From positions 5,939,072-6,003,071 of the forward strand of contig CM026566.1 in assembly GCA_015143295.1 (NCBI GenBank): DNA of 64,000 nt, read 5' to 3'. The position numbers and the translations under genes were made by a program. Positions within the stretch are counted from its first letter, which is position 1. Every line of letters begins with the position of its first letter. Origin of the DNA: Tetracentron sinense. Taxonomy: Eukaryota > Streptophyta > Magnoliopsida > Trochodendrales > Trochodendraceae. Positions 22,019 to 34,600 of this stretch are shown here, in pieces. The notes below the pieces were generated by a model. The model searched no databases, was not told the DNA's origin, and saw only the letters and a program-made list of their open reading frames with translations.

Positions 22019-22206
22019 GGCAAAAGGTTTAATCTTGTGCTCACAAGATCAATGGACAAAAAAAAGAAAAAAAATTAAATTTGAATCGGAAGAAGTCAAA
22101 AAATGAGGGGGGAAAAATGACTTTCGGTGAGATAACTTTTTTCTGTCCATTGAACTTGTGCTCACAAGAGGGATACGCTTGTGAGCACAAGAGTAAACCT
22201 TTTGCC
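22019..22206. mobile_element. Foldback MITE with 9-bp target duplication
   Basis: 188 bp beginning GGCAAAAGGTTTAATCTTG and ending in the inverse of GGCAAAAGGTTTACTCTTG. Inner segments also pair, so the whole element can fold back on itself. It is flanked by AAAAGATTA and AAAAGGTTA. Unit B has the empty site (CAAAAGATTACC near 31480). The 9-bp duplication fits Mutator-type or related elements. Confidence 0.82.
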
Positions 22207-23362
22207 AAAAGGTTACCACCCTTACCTTCCAAAAATAAAATTAAGATTACTTCTTTTAATGTAAAATATGGGTGACAATTTTGTAATTATGAAAAATATC
22301 TCTTTACAAAACTACTACTTTCTCTATTCATAATTACAAAATTGCCACCATCTATAGTGGTAAAATAATCTCTTTAGAAAGTGCACTGTATTTATAATTA
22401 TAAAATTGCAACAATCTATCCATTAAAAAGGAATTCAAAGCTCCGCCTGGTACAATTTTTTTTTTCTTGCGTAATTGTCTTATACATCTGTTCTTTGCCA
22501 ACACTCTATTCAATTAGATTTTGAGTGCATTAAATAAAAGTATAAGCTACTATTATCCCACTTGTTTTTGACCTTTAGGGGGACTGCAAGACTCTCCTTC
22601 AAATGCACTCTGACACTCCTTTTTGGGGAAGAGCAAATTAACCCTTGGTTAAAAATTTTAAATTATATTTTCTAAAAACAAAGGGTAGATGGGTGAACTT
22701 TAGGGGTTAGTGAACCTTAATCACAGTTAAAAGGAGTTTAAATGGGGACACGTGGCATGAAAAAGAGACCCAATACGCCCTTCATTGCCTCACCTACCGA
22801 GGAGGTGAATATTTTCCTTTGGGGAAATGAGGATAGTGCTTTATGAAACTGAAATTAGAAAAAGGCCTTTTCTTTTTATTTAGTAAGCCTAAAAGCATTA
22901 ATTTTTTATTTTTTTTGGTGAGAGACGCTTTGTAGGCCACAACCCTTGTTAGTAGATTAGTATTTGTTCTAAAGTCATGGGAGCCTACAAACATTCACAA
23001 CATCCATTTATGGAAATTACTCATGCCGAGTCGGATCAAAGTTTTAAATCCCAACAACTTTAGTGAAAATTTGAAATTTTATTCGAGATAATTTTATTAT
23101 TGAAATATATCTATCAAATATTCTCCAGAAATCTTCCAATATGTTGAAATAAATAAATTTTTAATTTTTTCTTTTTTATTAATCTTTTTGCTAATATATC
23201 AAGAGTCTTAATTCTTAATAAATAGATTTTTATAGTTTTAATAAGTTACTTAGATAGTTTTTCTAGTTTACATAAGTTACCAGAAGAGGGTTTTTTAATA
23301 TATCAACAGTCCAAATTCCTAAGAATTAGTTTTTTTAGTTTAAAATTTTCTAGTTTAACAAG
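22207..23362 (+). other. Intron 2 of copy A, non-coding
   Basis: A/T-rich sequence shared with units B (31500-32708) and C (53885-55008). No reading frame or RNA gene is seen. Confidence 0.7.
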
Positions 23363-23374
23363 GTTTTCAGATGA

Positions 23375-23556
23375 CACACCTGGGAATAGCCTAGCGGTAG
23401 GTATCATTAGGAAGGAGGTTCCGGGATCCATTCCAGAGAGGGTGAGTGTTGTACTCTCCACACGCCCTTAACTTAGAACATATACTAATTTACTTCTAAC
23501 CGGGGTTGCGGCCTAACCACGTGTCTCTGAATATCGAAAAAAGGAAAAAAAAAAAA
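23375..23556 (+). mobile_element. tRNA-derived SINE in copy A intron
   Basis: 182 bp starting CACACCTGGGAATAGCC, with an A-box-like TAGCCTAGCGG, an imperfect B-box-like GGTTCCGGGATCC and a poly-A tail. Direct repeats GTTTTCAGATGA (23363-23374) and GTTTTCGGATGA (23557-23568) flank it. The same insertion is in unit B, and its start is in unit C, so it predates the duplications. Confidence 0.8.
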
Positions 23557-24667
23557 GTTTTCGGATGAGGGAACTAATAGCGAAATTTTACTGAAATTAA
23601 AAACCATAGTCAGGACTCAGGATCAACCAAACCACAAATGTCGTGTGTGCTAGCCTGAGACGGTCGGGCCTTGCCCGCTTGCCAAGATGAGGCCCTGCTT
23701 CCTCTAAGGCTACCAAAATCCAAAAAAATGCAAATACCATATTACATTTGAACTATATTAGTTACTGACCGAGGTGCCAAGTTGGTTCCTTAAAATGCAA
23801 ATACTAAATTTTTATGTTATTAGGTTGGGAAAAGGACAACCACACCTAAACTAGTTGTCCTTCTCTCCGAGAGATGGTCTAGGGGGCGAGCGATATCCTA
23901 TTAATAAATCAAGGGTGTAATGTAAGATTATATTGTTTTAATCAAATGAACTTCTTACTTGGGTCCTCCCCTTATTTTCTTCACGTTTACATAAATACGA
24001 ACAGGAGATTCAAGTCTATGGGCACCTGCGTAATGCTGGCGCTAAAATTGGTATAGTGGAACCATTTAATGAAAAAGATTGGGACCTTGTAAATGCACAA
24101 AAGGCTGCTGAGGACAATGACAATATTACAAAAGAAATTAACAGCAATCAGATGATAGTGGCAGCTCTCATTGCCACTGTTTCCTTTGCAGCAGCTTTCC
24201 AAGTTCCGGGAGGTTACAATAGTAATGATGGCACAGCAACCCTTGCCAAAAAAGCAGCTTTCCAAGTATTTGTGGTAACAGATGCCATAGCATTGTCATG
24301 CTCCATGACCGCTGTATTCCTCAGTTTCATGTTCACCCTTACCACCCTTACTCGTGACCGTAATCCTCGTGACCGTAACGATGACTCCAAAATTGATGAA
24401 AGTTTAACCATTATGTTTTTCACAATTCTGATACTCATCGCCGTAATAGCGATGTTTGCCGCATTCGTGGCTGGCCTGTATGCGGTGTTAACTAATTCCT
24501 TGTGGCTCGCCATTTGTACTTGTTTTATTGTCTGTGGGATTTATCTTCTTAGCCCTTTTTTTGTTAATTTTCTTTTTAGAAAATTGGGATGGTTGATCGG
24601 CTATATTGTATTTGTGATGCATTTGCAGCGCAGGTGATTTACTTTCGTTATATATTGGGTTTCATGT

Positions 24668-25147
24668 AATTCCAGGGCGGGTGGTTTCCACCAGCTCTTC
24701 TCCGGGGACCACCTTGCTTCTGTTGACTAATTTTCAATGAAGCTATCTTTCAACCAAAAACAAAGGATGAGCAAGTTCTAAATTTTAGAATGTCATTTTC
24801 AACAATTGTACTTGTATATCCTAAAGATCTTTTTCAGATTTTTCTTGTTTATGTGAAAACAATTACAAACGGACAACTCGAAGTTGGGTTGCAGACTGCT
24901 TCAAATTGCCCGCTTTGAGCCGCCTCTAAACAATTGAATCTTACGACTTGCATTCAAACTGCATGCTTGGGGTGGTTACAGATTTCTTAGGCTTCCTTCT
25001 TTAGCTGGAATGACAAATCTTCTTCCTTTGCAGATGTTAGTTAGATGGGGAGCTCCCTATGTTGAAATGAAAGAGATCTATTTCTCTTACTTGAGAGTGA
25101 CTGTTGGACTCAATTCCCTATTTATAGGCCCATAATTCACATAATGG
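24668..25147 (+). other. 3' flank of ankyrin copy A
   Basis: Non-coding sequence parallel to 34081-34600 in unit B. It probably includes the 3' untranslated region. No strong polyadenylation signal was picked out. Confidence 0.5.
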
Positions 25148-25855
25148 GTTGCATGGTTGCCAAGAAAATTTGAAAAAGAAAAGAAGAAAAAAGAACAGAA
25201 ATCTTCAAATTTTTCCGTGTTTGGTTGTCTAGAAAATTACTGATAAAATTATCAAGAAAATTTTTTCCCTTGTTTGGTTGCTAAGAAAATATATGAAAAA
25301 AGTATATTGTTTTGTTTTTTTCTCCACAATAACCATTCTTAATTATAAAATACATATTCATACAATGTTATTTATGATTGAAAAAAAAGTCAAAACTATT
25401 TTCCATATCATATGAATAGAGAGAGAGAGAGAGAGAGAGAGATGAACAGAGCCGAAGGTGAGACTGACAAATAGAGAGAGAGAGAGAGAGAGATATATAT
25501 ATATATACCTGAATGGAGTCGACGAAGTCGCCTGAGTTGAAGAAATCGCCGAAGTCGTCGAATTCTGGCCAGAAATTGCAGGTGGAGAAGGAGAGAGAAT
25601 GAAGTAGAGAAGTGGGGTTTGAAAATAGAACCCGATTTTTTTTTTCTCTCCTCTTTCTTTTCTTTTCTTTTCTTTTCTTTTTAAAATCGAACCTTTTTGT
25701 AAGGATTCTAAATCATCCATTTGAGAGAAATTTTTTTAAAATTTTCTTCCCCTTTTCTTTTCCTTCATTTATTTTCTTAGTAACCAAATGATGGAAATCC
25801 AAAATCTCTCTATTTTCTTTTGTCCCTTTATTTTCTCAACAACCAAACACAACAT
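25148..25855. mobile_element. Possible MITE with TTTGGTTG-type ends
   Basis: The left part contains GGTTGCCAAGAAAATTTG, and the right end reads the inverse of ATGTTGTGTTTGGTTGTTG. Unit B keeps a better left end (ATGCTGTATTTGGTTGCC at about 34602) but lacks the right half. Inside are (GA)n tracts (25416-25442 and 25473-25492) and poly-T runs. The ends resemble DNA-transposon termini. The family is not settled and the limits are approximate. Confidence 0.4.
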
Positions 25856-27078
25856 TAGAGGTGGACTCGGTTTCAGTCTCAGTGTGGGTTGAGAGATCCA
25901 CCAAGTGCATGAACTTAGACTTGCTAATCTAAATTAATGATAACCAAACTAGGAAAAGGGTGATTATGCTCTATAAATAACTGAGTTTTTATGTAAATGG
26001 GCCCCACCTATAAAAAAGTCTAAAAATGAGCTCACTTTTCAAGTTCTTATTTTTGTATGTTCACACATGTGTGACTTAGTTGCACGGGTGTGAGCTTTAT
26101 ACCTTCAGACCAAAATCCGCTGCCACTGTTCAACCTCAAACCCGTATGAAATCCACTGTGTTGTGTTTCGTAAGTGAAGAAGAACAACAACAAAACTCAT
26201 TACAAGAAATCGACTCATCCCTCACGATTTTTAACTGTAACTGTAGGTCATTGATCATGGCAGCGCGCATGACGAAATGTAACCTTTCGATGCATGATCG
26301 TATATCATATCAAATATCATAGTTTCATAGCCGTAATTGTACACATAAATTAACCGAGATTGTACATTCAAAATACAGTCATTTCATGTTCATCTTACAA
26401 CCATAGTTTCATAATTAACCGTGATTGTTTAAAATTAAAAGCTCATAGTGTTGTAATAAATTATGATCATTGATTTTTTTTCTTGATCTTTCTCTATTTT
26501 GTTTTTCAATTGAATTCCTCTTTCATGTAACCCTATCACTTGTAGCTCCTCACAACCATTTCTAAATTTATACAAGATTAAAATAAAACATTCATCAACA
26601 CAACTTGAAAATAATATAATAAATTAACCTCCACCATGAATATTATAACAACAGAAAATTATACTTTCATTAATAATTAATAAAATTTGTTTACAGTGTG
26701 ATCAGAATATTATATGCATAAATGATAATTAATTTAACCAATAACGCTTCTAAAATATTCAGTCAGATCCTTTTTAAATCTTTCTATTGTTTTCTCACTA
26801 TTTGGTTCATCACACTTATCAAAATAGTCAACAATCTAATCATGTATTTTTATTTCATTGTTAGTGATTATATCCCTCAACTACAACATGATGTAGTAAC
26901 CTCATTATCAGTTACCATGTTTTTTGGGACATAAAAGAAATTAAGATAATGATTGGAATGTCAGTTATGTTTAATACATAAAATTTCTTAAACAATAATT
27001 AAAAAGACTAATTAATGTCGAATACATATTAATAAAATTTTCTCTTGGGTATATTCTTACATTTCAAAAGACTCAACT
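25856..27078. other. Intergenic, A/T-rich
   Basis: Between units A and B. I see no gene, repeat array or convincing mobile element here. Confidence 0.6.
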
Positions 27079-27599
27079 TGTATAAAATATCATTTTATGA
27101 AATTTTGTATAAATTTCACATGAATTTTACTTAATTCTGAAACTATCATTTACATATATATAAAAGACAATAGTAGTTTGAAAAGCTAATTGAATTTTAG
27201 TTTATTTTCAAAACTACCAATTTATTAATATATAAAAGAGAATGATACTTAAAATAGTTAATTAGATTTTAGGTTAATTTCAAAATTGCTTTTTATTAAT
27301 TTTAGCTTTTATTAATATATGATACTTTTTTCTCTTTAAAAAAAAGGGAATTTAAAAAGTTGATTGAAATTTAATTTAATTTAATTCTAAAGCTACCTTT
27401 TGTTAATGTATAAAACAATATTTTCATCACCAAACTTACTAGTTAATGGTGACCGGCTCAATCGATCATGTTGGATCATGTCCTTTTATTATTAATAACA
27501 TATTTTTTATTTTCTTGGTCAAATATCCTTAAAATTTATATTACAACAATTAAAAAGACTAATTAATATCGAATACATATTAATAAAATTATGATCCAA

Positions 27600-27936
27600 T
27601 TGTCTTCTTTAAATGAATCGCCGACTTCTTTAAAGTGTATCGTTGACTTCTTTAAATACTTCTCATTGCGATCCAGCTGTCTTTTTTAAATGTATAGCTG
27701 ACTTCTTTAAATGTGGTAAGATCGATCAATGTGGTAAGGTCTCTTACACTTCTCCATGAAAATGATCTCAATCTCCGTGCAGTCCTCAATCTGAATCATC
27801 TGTCTGTCGTGGATGAGTTTACCCTTAGAACCTTAAAACAACGAGATATTCTCTTCTCCCTTTTAATAAGTCTTAACCAATAACCAATATGAAAAGACCT
27901 AAGGATAACCAATTCGGTCTATTCTTTTTCTATAAA
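27600..27936 (+). promoter_or_regulatory. Promoter region of ankyrin copy B
   Basis: Repeated TTCTTTAAATG and GACTTCTTTAAA motifs at 27600-27720 are followed by TATAAAG at 27930-27936, about 140 bp before the 5' exon donor. The motif order is shared with unit A. The function is inferred. Confidence 0.45.
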
Positions 27937-28168
27937 GAGCTAGATAGATCCTTCTCTCTTCTCTATAAATCCCATTTGGTCCCTGCCTTCACTCACCCAC
28001 TCTCAGAATCCTTGGCTGCCTCTTCCTACAGCCAACCCACCATTTCGTTGGCCAAGCCTCCTCCCCCACGACACTAGGTAAATCCTTTTTCTATTTCTTT
28101 TAGTTAGTTAACTTAGTTAAGGTACAGTTGATTTTTACCTATTCAGATTAATATTATTGTCGTTGATA

Positions 28169-29794
28169 TCTATACTAATACTATATGCCGGTTGGTTCCA
28201 CGTGGCATATCTCATTAGTCTCTATTCTCAATTATGGTTCATGCCACATATCTTCTAATTGATCCAATAAAAGATGCCACATCACCCATTTAATTATTAT
28301 TCTTCCTTCCTAATTAAGTGATGAGTTAAATGCTCACCTTCACCCATTCACATTCTATTTTTTTTTAATTATAATTAATTAAATTGTAACATTAAATATT
28401 TATTATTTTTTTCTAATTCTACTCTTTAATTGCAACTACTTAAGTTGTAACATTTAAATTATTAAAAATAAGAAGCTTAAGAGTCTCTTCTTTCTTTCCT
28501 CCACATTCTTATTCTTTAATTGTAATATTTTTCATCCTCAAATTTTCTAACTCTTGATCTACCTTCTCTCTAATCCCCTATAAATAGTAGACAAACCCAC
28601 AAGACACTTTTCATTCTCAAACATGCAAGAATTTGATATATTATGCATTTTAGTTAGTATGGTTCATCAGAGAGGTTCCTAAAGATTAGAGCATCTAGAG
28701 TGGAAATCTTAAGAGGTTTGTTTTCACAACAGCTATTAGGAAGTTATTGAGTCTGAATATTATATTTTGGGTAATTCGATGCTATTGGAAGTTGTCAGGT
28801 TCTAGCATTACTTACCTTTATACTTATGAGTCTCTACATGGAGCTTTGGCTGGATATTAGTGCATTTTAGGCACTATTTGGGGTCTTTTGTTTTGCTCTT
28901 GCAGTGGCGATTTGAAATAACATAGATTATTCTCACTGAAATTAATGAGATTCACGCTATCATTGATATTAAGAGTAATAAAATGAAATTCAAATTATTC
29001 TTGATATTCATTAGTGTCAAAATGTCAATTGGTTTCCTCTAAAGTCTTTCATCTCTATTTGATTTTTATTTTGCATTTTGTTATATTATGCAAACCAGTG
29101 GTAATGTTAAAGTGAGTCTTTTTAGAATTTTTTTTTAATTAGATGTTGTTTCGTGTTGAAGAATAGGAAGAGACTAACATTTTTTTTTCTATGTAAGCTT
29201 TTCTTTTTAATAATTAATTATTTAAATATAATTATTTAAAGAACTAATTTATTTATAAGAAATGTCATGATTTCTAAAACTTTTAAATAATTTGACACAT
29301 TAAATTTTTAGATGAGATGAGATAATTTTATTTTTTATAATGATGCAAATTTACTTTCTTGAAGTTATATAATAATGAGATAAAAATTTATATATAATAA
29401 TATAATTATGAAATTTTAAATGATTACATTGACTATTTTTAATATGATACATATAAAAAAATCTCACAAGATGACTTTTTTTTTTTGACACTAAATTTTT
29501 AGATGAGATGAGATAATTTTTTTTATAATGATACAAACTTACTTTCTTGAAGTTATATTAATAATGAAATAAAAATTTATATATAATAATATAATTATGA
29601 AATTTTAAATGATTACATTGACTATTTTTAATATGATACATATAAAAAAATCTCACAAGATGACCAAATTATCATAATTTTTTAGCTATTTTATTTTTAT
29701 TCTTTTCTTATTGTTTATTTTTAACTTTCTCATTATATTTTTCGTTTATTTATTTTCCTTCAACAATTCGTGCATTTGCACGGGGCTTTTGCTA

Positions 29795-29795
<1 letters not shown>
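28169..29795 (+). mobile_element. Non-autonomous Helitron in copy B
   Basis: Starts TCTATACTAATACTATA and ends with the hairpin CGTGCATTTGCACG followed by GGGGCTTTTGCTAG. These are the TC and CTAG ends with a subterminal hairpin known for Helitrons. It lies between A and T, with no target duplication. Units A and C show the uninterrupted TTGATATATAT sequence. The 1627-bp interior is A/T-rich, holds a direct repeat of about 180 bp (29291-29664) and encodes no Rep/helicase. Confidence 0.88.
29291..29664. repeat. Tandem duplication of about 185 bp inside the Helitron
   Basis: Two near-identical blocks, each running from TAAATTTTTAGATGAGATGA to ATCTCACAAGATGAC. Confidence 0.85.

Positions 29796-29831
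<36 letters not shown>
29796..29831. repeat. (TA)n microsatellite
   Basis: About 36 bp of TA directly after the Helitron. The same microsatellite site is occupied by the small LTR element in copy A. Confidence 0.9.
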
Positions 29832-29833
<2 letters not shown>

Positions 29834-32720
29834 GTGAAAGGTAAAACGACACACAATCAGAAGGAGGAAATTAAAAAAAAAATACCCATCAGTGGTTCGT
29901 TTGATAGTGAACACCATGGATCCTAGATTGTATAAAGCTGCAGCAACATTCAGAAGAGTTAATCGCATCAAGGAAGACGCTGATCGCATCAAGAAACGTA
30001 CTGATGAAATCAAGGAACACACTTATCTCATTAAGCAACGTGCTGATCTCATCAAGGAACACACTGATCTTATAAAAACACACGCTGATCTCATCAAGGA
30101 ATGCGCTGATCTCATCAAGAAACGCACTGATCTTGTCAAGGAAGTCAAGAATACTAGGAGTGACTCCAACCCTGCAGAATAATGTCCTTCACCTCGCAGC
30201 CAAAGTCGGAGACAGGGATTTGGTTGAGGAAGTATATGACGAGCAATGCGAATCACTTCTGGCAATGACGAACTCCAAGGGAGACACTGCGTTGCACATT
30301 GCTGCAAGGTCAACGCATTGCTGCAAGGCCTGGCCATCTCTCTATAGTCAATTTCCCAGTGGAGAAATTCATTTCTGCATCAACATCCATAGATGTCGAA
30401 CAAGGAGGAAACCAGACTAATTATATACCGGGGATTCAAAATCAAAGGAACAACACAGTCTTGCATGAGGCTCTACGATACCGTCACGAAGATGTAGCAA
30501 AGGTGTTGACCAAGAAGGCCCCTAAATTATGGTGTGTTGTTAATGAGGCTGGTGAATCCCCACTTTATCTGGCCGCAAAAGGAGGCCTAATTATAGAAAT
30601 TGTCCGTCAAGTAGTCTTAGAATCTTCTCACCGATATGCTCACAGCTGGCCAAACGGCTTGACGGCATTACACACCACGGCCATTTGGGGCCATAATGGT
30701 AATTAGCACACATTCTTATCATTCTTAATTTGGGTTAGCCATTTCCTATTCATAAATGAGAAGACTCTTCCCATCAGCCATGTGGAAATGTGGAAGAGTT
30801 CATATTTGAAATAAGATCAAGAAATTGCAGGGGTAGATTAGTAAATAAATATTTCTAACGCTATCTCAATTTAACAAAAATTGGTATCTCTCTGTTTTTA
30901 ACTCTCTTATATGCATGACAGATATTACAAAATTACTAGTTGAAAAAAAGCCAGAACTCATCAAAGAACAAGATATCTATGGGAGGACTGCTCGTCACTA
31001 TGTTGCATCCTATTATAAGTATGACCGTGTTGAAGTGGCCTAACTTTTATTAGAGAAAGACAGGTCAGTTGCCTACATCCAAGACAAGGATGGCAGATCA
31101 CCTCTTCACTTTGCTGCTGGTAGAGGCGATGAAGACGTAACTAGAGAGATCATTGGAAGGTACCCAGATGCTGTTGAGCTGGTTGACAATAGAGGTCAGA
31201 ATGCTTTTCATGTTTGCATTGAAAAGGCACATTCATGGCTGCTCAATTGTCTTATGAGGGAGGTTAAGGATGATGAGGTCTTAAACCAGCAGGACAATGA
31301 TGGAAACACCCCTTTGCATCTGGCCGTTAAGAGAGGCAATCCTAAACTGGTGAAATCTATCTTAGAGAAGGAGGGCAGAGTGGACACTGATACCATGAAC
31401 AAGGACAACTTCACACCCCTCGACTTGGCTATTTCGAGAGAACATGCACATGCATCAAAACAGGTACTAATTTCATGCATCAAAAGATTACCCCACTTAA
31501 CTTCCCAAAAAAAAAAAAAAAAGATTACTTTTTTTAATGTAAAAAATAGATGGCAATTTTATAATTATGAAGAAATATCTCTTTACAAAACTACTATTTT
31601 CTCTATTCATAATTACAAAATTGTCATCATCTATGGTGGGTAAAATAATCTCTTGCCACCATCTATGGTGGTGAAATAATCTCTTTAGAAAGTGTACTCT
31701 ATTTATAATTATAAAATTGCAACAGTCTATCCATTAAAAAGGAGTCCAAAGCTCCGCAAAAGGAGTTCAAAGCTCCGCTTGGAACAAATTTTTTTTTCTT
31801 GCGTAATTGTCTTATACATCTGTGTTTTGCCAACACTCTATTCTATTAGAGAGTGCATTAAATAAAAGTATAGGCTACTATTATCCCACTTGTGTTCGGT
31901 TGGGGGGTGTAAATGGGTGTGAGAAAGTGAAATGAAATGAAATTTGGGGAAGAGCAAATTAACCCTTGGTTAAATTTTTTAAATTATATTTTCTAAAAAC
32001 AAAGGGGAGATGGGTGAACTCTAGGGGTTAGTGAACCTTAATCACAGTTAAAAGGAGTTTAAATGGGGACACGTGGTATGAAAAAGAGACCCATGACACC
32101 CTTCATTGCCTCACCTACCGAGGAGGTGAATATTTTCCTTTGGGGAAATGAGGATAGTGCTTGATTATGAAACTGAAATTAGAAAAAAGCCTTTTCTTTT
32201 TATTTAGTAAGCCTACAAACCTTTTTTTTGTTTTGGTGAGAGACGGTTTGTAGGCCGCAACCCCGGTTAGAGATTAGTTTCTCTTCTATAGTCATAGGAG
32301 CCTACAAACATTCACTACATCCATTTATGGAATTTACTCATGTCGAGTCGGATCAAAGTTTTAAATCCTAACATCTTTTGTGAAAATTTGAAAGTTTATT
32401 CACGAAAATTTTATTATTGAAATATATCTATCAAAAATTCTCTAGAAATCTTCCATTATTTTGAAATAAATTAATTTTTAATTTTTTCTTTTTTATTAAT
32501 TTTTTTGCTAATATATCAAGAGTCTTAGTTCTTAATAAATAGATTTTTATAGTTTTAATAAGTTACTTAGATAGTTATTCTAGTTTACATAAGTTACCAG
32601 ATGAGGGTGTTTTAATATATCAACAGTCCAAATTCCTAAGAATTAGTGTTTTTTTTTAGTTTAAATGTATTACTTAAATAGTTTTTCTAAATTTTCTTGT
32701 TTAATAAGGTTTTCAGATGA

Positions 32721-32895
32721 CACACCTAGGAATAACCCAGTGGTAGGTGTCATTAGGAAGGAGGTTCCGGGATCCATTACGGAGAGATGAGAGTATTGTA
32801 CTCTCCACCCGCCCTTAACTTAGAACATATATTAACTTCTAACCAAGGTTGCGGCCTAACCACGTGTCTCAATACCCAAAAAAAAAAAAAAAAAG
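32721..32895 (+). mobile_element. tRNA-derived SINE in copy B intron
   Basis: Orthologous in position to the SINE in copy A. It is flanked by GTTTTCAGATGA (32709-32720) and GTTTTCGGATGA (32896-32907) and ends in poly-A. Its A-box-like region is more diverged (AACCCAGTGG). Confidence 0.8.
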
Positions 32896-33392
32896 GTTTT
32901 CGGATGATGGAACTAATAGCAAAATTGTACCGAAATTAAAGCCTTAGTCAGGACTCAGGATCAACCAAACCAAAAATGTCGTGTGTGCTAGCCTTAGACG
33001 GTCAGGCCTAGCCCGCTTGCCAAGATGATGCCCTGCTTCCTCTATGGCTACCAAAATCCAACAAAATGCAAATACTATATTACATTTGAACTATCCAAAA
33101 ACCAAGGACATTAGAAGATATTAGTTATTGACCGAGGTGCCAAGTTGGTTCCTTATAATAATTTTTTTAGTACTAGTCTAATAGTTATGTTATTAGGTTG
33201 GGAAAAGGACAACCACACCTAAACTAGTTGTCCTTCTCTCCGAGAGATGGTCTAGGGGGCGAGCAATATCCTATTAATAAATCAAGGGTGTAATGTAAGA
33301 TTATATTGTTTTAATCAAATGAACGTCTTACTTGGGTCCTCCCCTTACTTTCTTCACGTTTATATAAATATGAACAGGAGTTTCAAGTCTAT

Positions 33393-33394
33393 AA

Positions 33395-33432
<38 letters not shown>

Positions 33433-33463
33433 CTTTTACTTTCCAAAAAAAAAAAAAATCTAT
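33393..33463. repeat. 71-bp insertion in exon 3 with TCTAT duplication
   Basis: (TA)n followed by a short T/C-rich piece and poly-A, bounded by TCTAT at 33388-33392 and 33459-33463. Copy A lacks it. The length is not a multiple of three, so it shifts the frame. Confidence 0.75.
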
Positions 33464-34080
33464 ATGCACCTGCGTCAAGCTGGCACTGAAATCGGTATAG
33501 TGGAACCATTTACTGAAACAGATTGGGACCTTGTAAATGCAGAAAAGGATGCTGAAGACAATACCTTCGATATTATAAAAGAAATTAACAGCAATCAGAT
33601 GATAGTGGCAGCTCTGATTGCCACAGTCACCTTTGCAGCAGCTTTCCAAGTTCCGGGAGGTTACAATAGTAATGATAGCACAGCAACCCTTGCCAAAAAA
33701 GCAGCTTTTCAAGTATTTGTGGTAACGGATGCCATAGCATTGTCATGCTCCTTGACCGCTGTATTCCTCAGTTTGATATTCACCCTTACTTGTGACCGTT
33801 ACTTTGACTCCAACATTGATGAAGAATTAACCATTATGTCACAATTCTGATACTCATCACCGTAATAGCGATGTTTGCCGCATTCGTGGCTGGCCTGTAC
33901 GCGGTGTTAACTAATTCCTTATGGCTTGCCATTTTTACTTGTTTTATTGTCTGTGGGACTTTTCTTCTTAGCCCTTTTTTTGTTAATTTTCTGTTTAGAA
34001 AATTAGGATCGTTGATCAGCTTCATTGTATGGGCGGCATCACAGGTGATTTATTTTCGTTATATATTGGGTTTCATGTAA

Positions 34081-34600
34081 TTCCAGGTCAGGTGGTTTCC
34101 AGCAACGCTTCTCCGGGGACCACCTTGCTTCTGTTGACTAATTTTCAATGAAGCTATCTTTCAACCAAAAAAAAAAAGATGAGCAAGTTCTAAATTTTAG
34201 AATATCATTTGCAACAATTGTACTTGTATATCCTATAGATCTTTTTGAGATTTTTCTTGTTTGTGTGAAAACAATTACAAACCAACAACTCGAAGTTGGG
34301 TTGCACGACTGCTTCAAGTTGCCCGCTCTTTGAGCCGCCTCTAACAATTGAATCTTACGACTTTTGCATTCAAACTGCATGCTTGGCGTGGTTACAGATT
34401 TCTCAGGCTTCCTACTTTAGTTGGAATGACAAATCTTCTTCCTTTGCAGATGACCAGCTTTACATTTTCTGTGTTAGTTAGATGTGGAGCTCTCTATGTT
34501 GAAATGAAAGAGATCTATTTCTCTTACTTGAGAGTGACTGTTGGATTCAATTCCCTCTTTATAGGCCCATAATTCACATAATTGGTTGCATGTATTCCTT
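34081..34600 (+). other. 3' flank of ankyrin copy B
   Basis: Non-coding, parallel to 24668-25147. Confidence 0.5.

Larger units (their letters stand above)
18290..24667 (+). pseudogene. Ankyrin-PGG membrane protein gene, copy A
   Basis: Family role: ACD6-like proteins of plant membranes, with cytosolic ankyrin repeats and four C-terminal membrane helices, some acting in defence and cell-death control. A 5' exon ends at 18662 (GT follows). Coding exons are 20443-21187, 21404-21991 and 24005-24637. Exon 1 starts at ATGGATCCTAGA and loses frame near 20500 and 20710, with a TGA at 20968-20970. The exon 1 donor is AT instead of GT. Exon 2 has an extra 4 bases near 21569 and a stop near 21911 after a local duplication. 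Exon 3 is open. It carries PGG (FQVPGGYNSN) and about four hydrophobic helices, but ends earlier than copy B's version. The lesions make function very unlikely. The second intron holds a MITE and a SINE. Confidence 0.85.
17473..25410 (+). repeat. Segmental duplication unit A (ankyrin-PGG locus)
   Basis: From the edge of the Tat LTR to about 25410 the sequence runs parallel to 27079-34862 (unit B): the same promoter region, 5' exon, three coding exons, introns, SINE and 3' flank. The two differ by substitutions, small indels and copy-specific mobile elements. Unit C (43020-55025) matches from the 5' exon into intron 2. Confidence 0.88.
27960..34080 (+). pseudogene. Ankyrin-PGG membrane protein gene, copy B
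   Basis: Same gene plan as copy A: the 5' exon ends at 28077 and coding exons are 29915-30698, 30922-31463 and 33378-34080. The N-terminus (MDPRLYKAAATF) is followed by eight seven-residue repeats such as ADLIKEH. The frame breaks near 30145, where about 20 bases are missing relative to copy C, and again near 30312, where a short segment is duplicated. Exon 2 has a TAA near 31040. Exon 3 is opened by a 71-bp (TA)n-rich insertion (33393-33463) and loses four bases near 33838. The splice sites GT/AG are intact at both coding introns. PGG and the four membrane helices remain recognisable. The product cannot be made in full. Confidence 0.85.

Noticed and set aside
23375..23440. Functional tRNA gene
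   Set aside because: A-box and B-box resemblance is present, but the acceptor stem does not pair and a poly-A tail with target duplications shows it is a SINE.
25358..25720. 120-residue minus-strand frame
   Set aside because: It is built from (GA)n and poly-purine tracts; low complexity.
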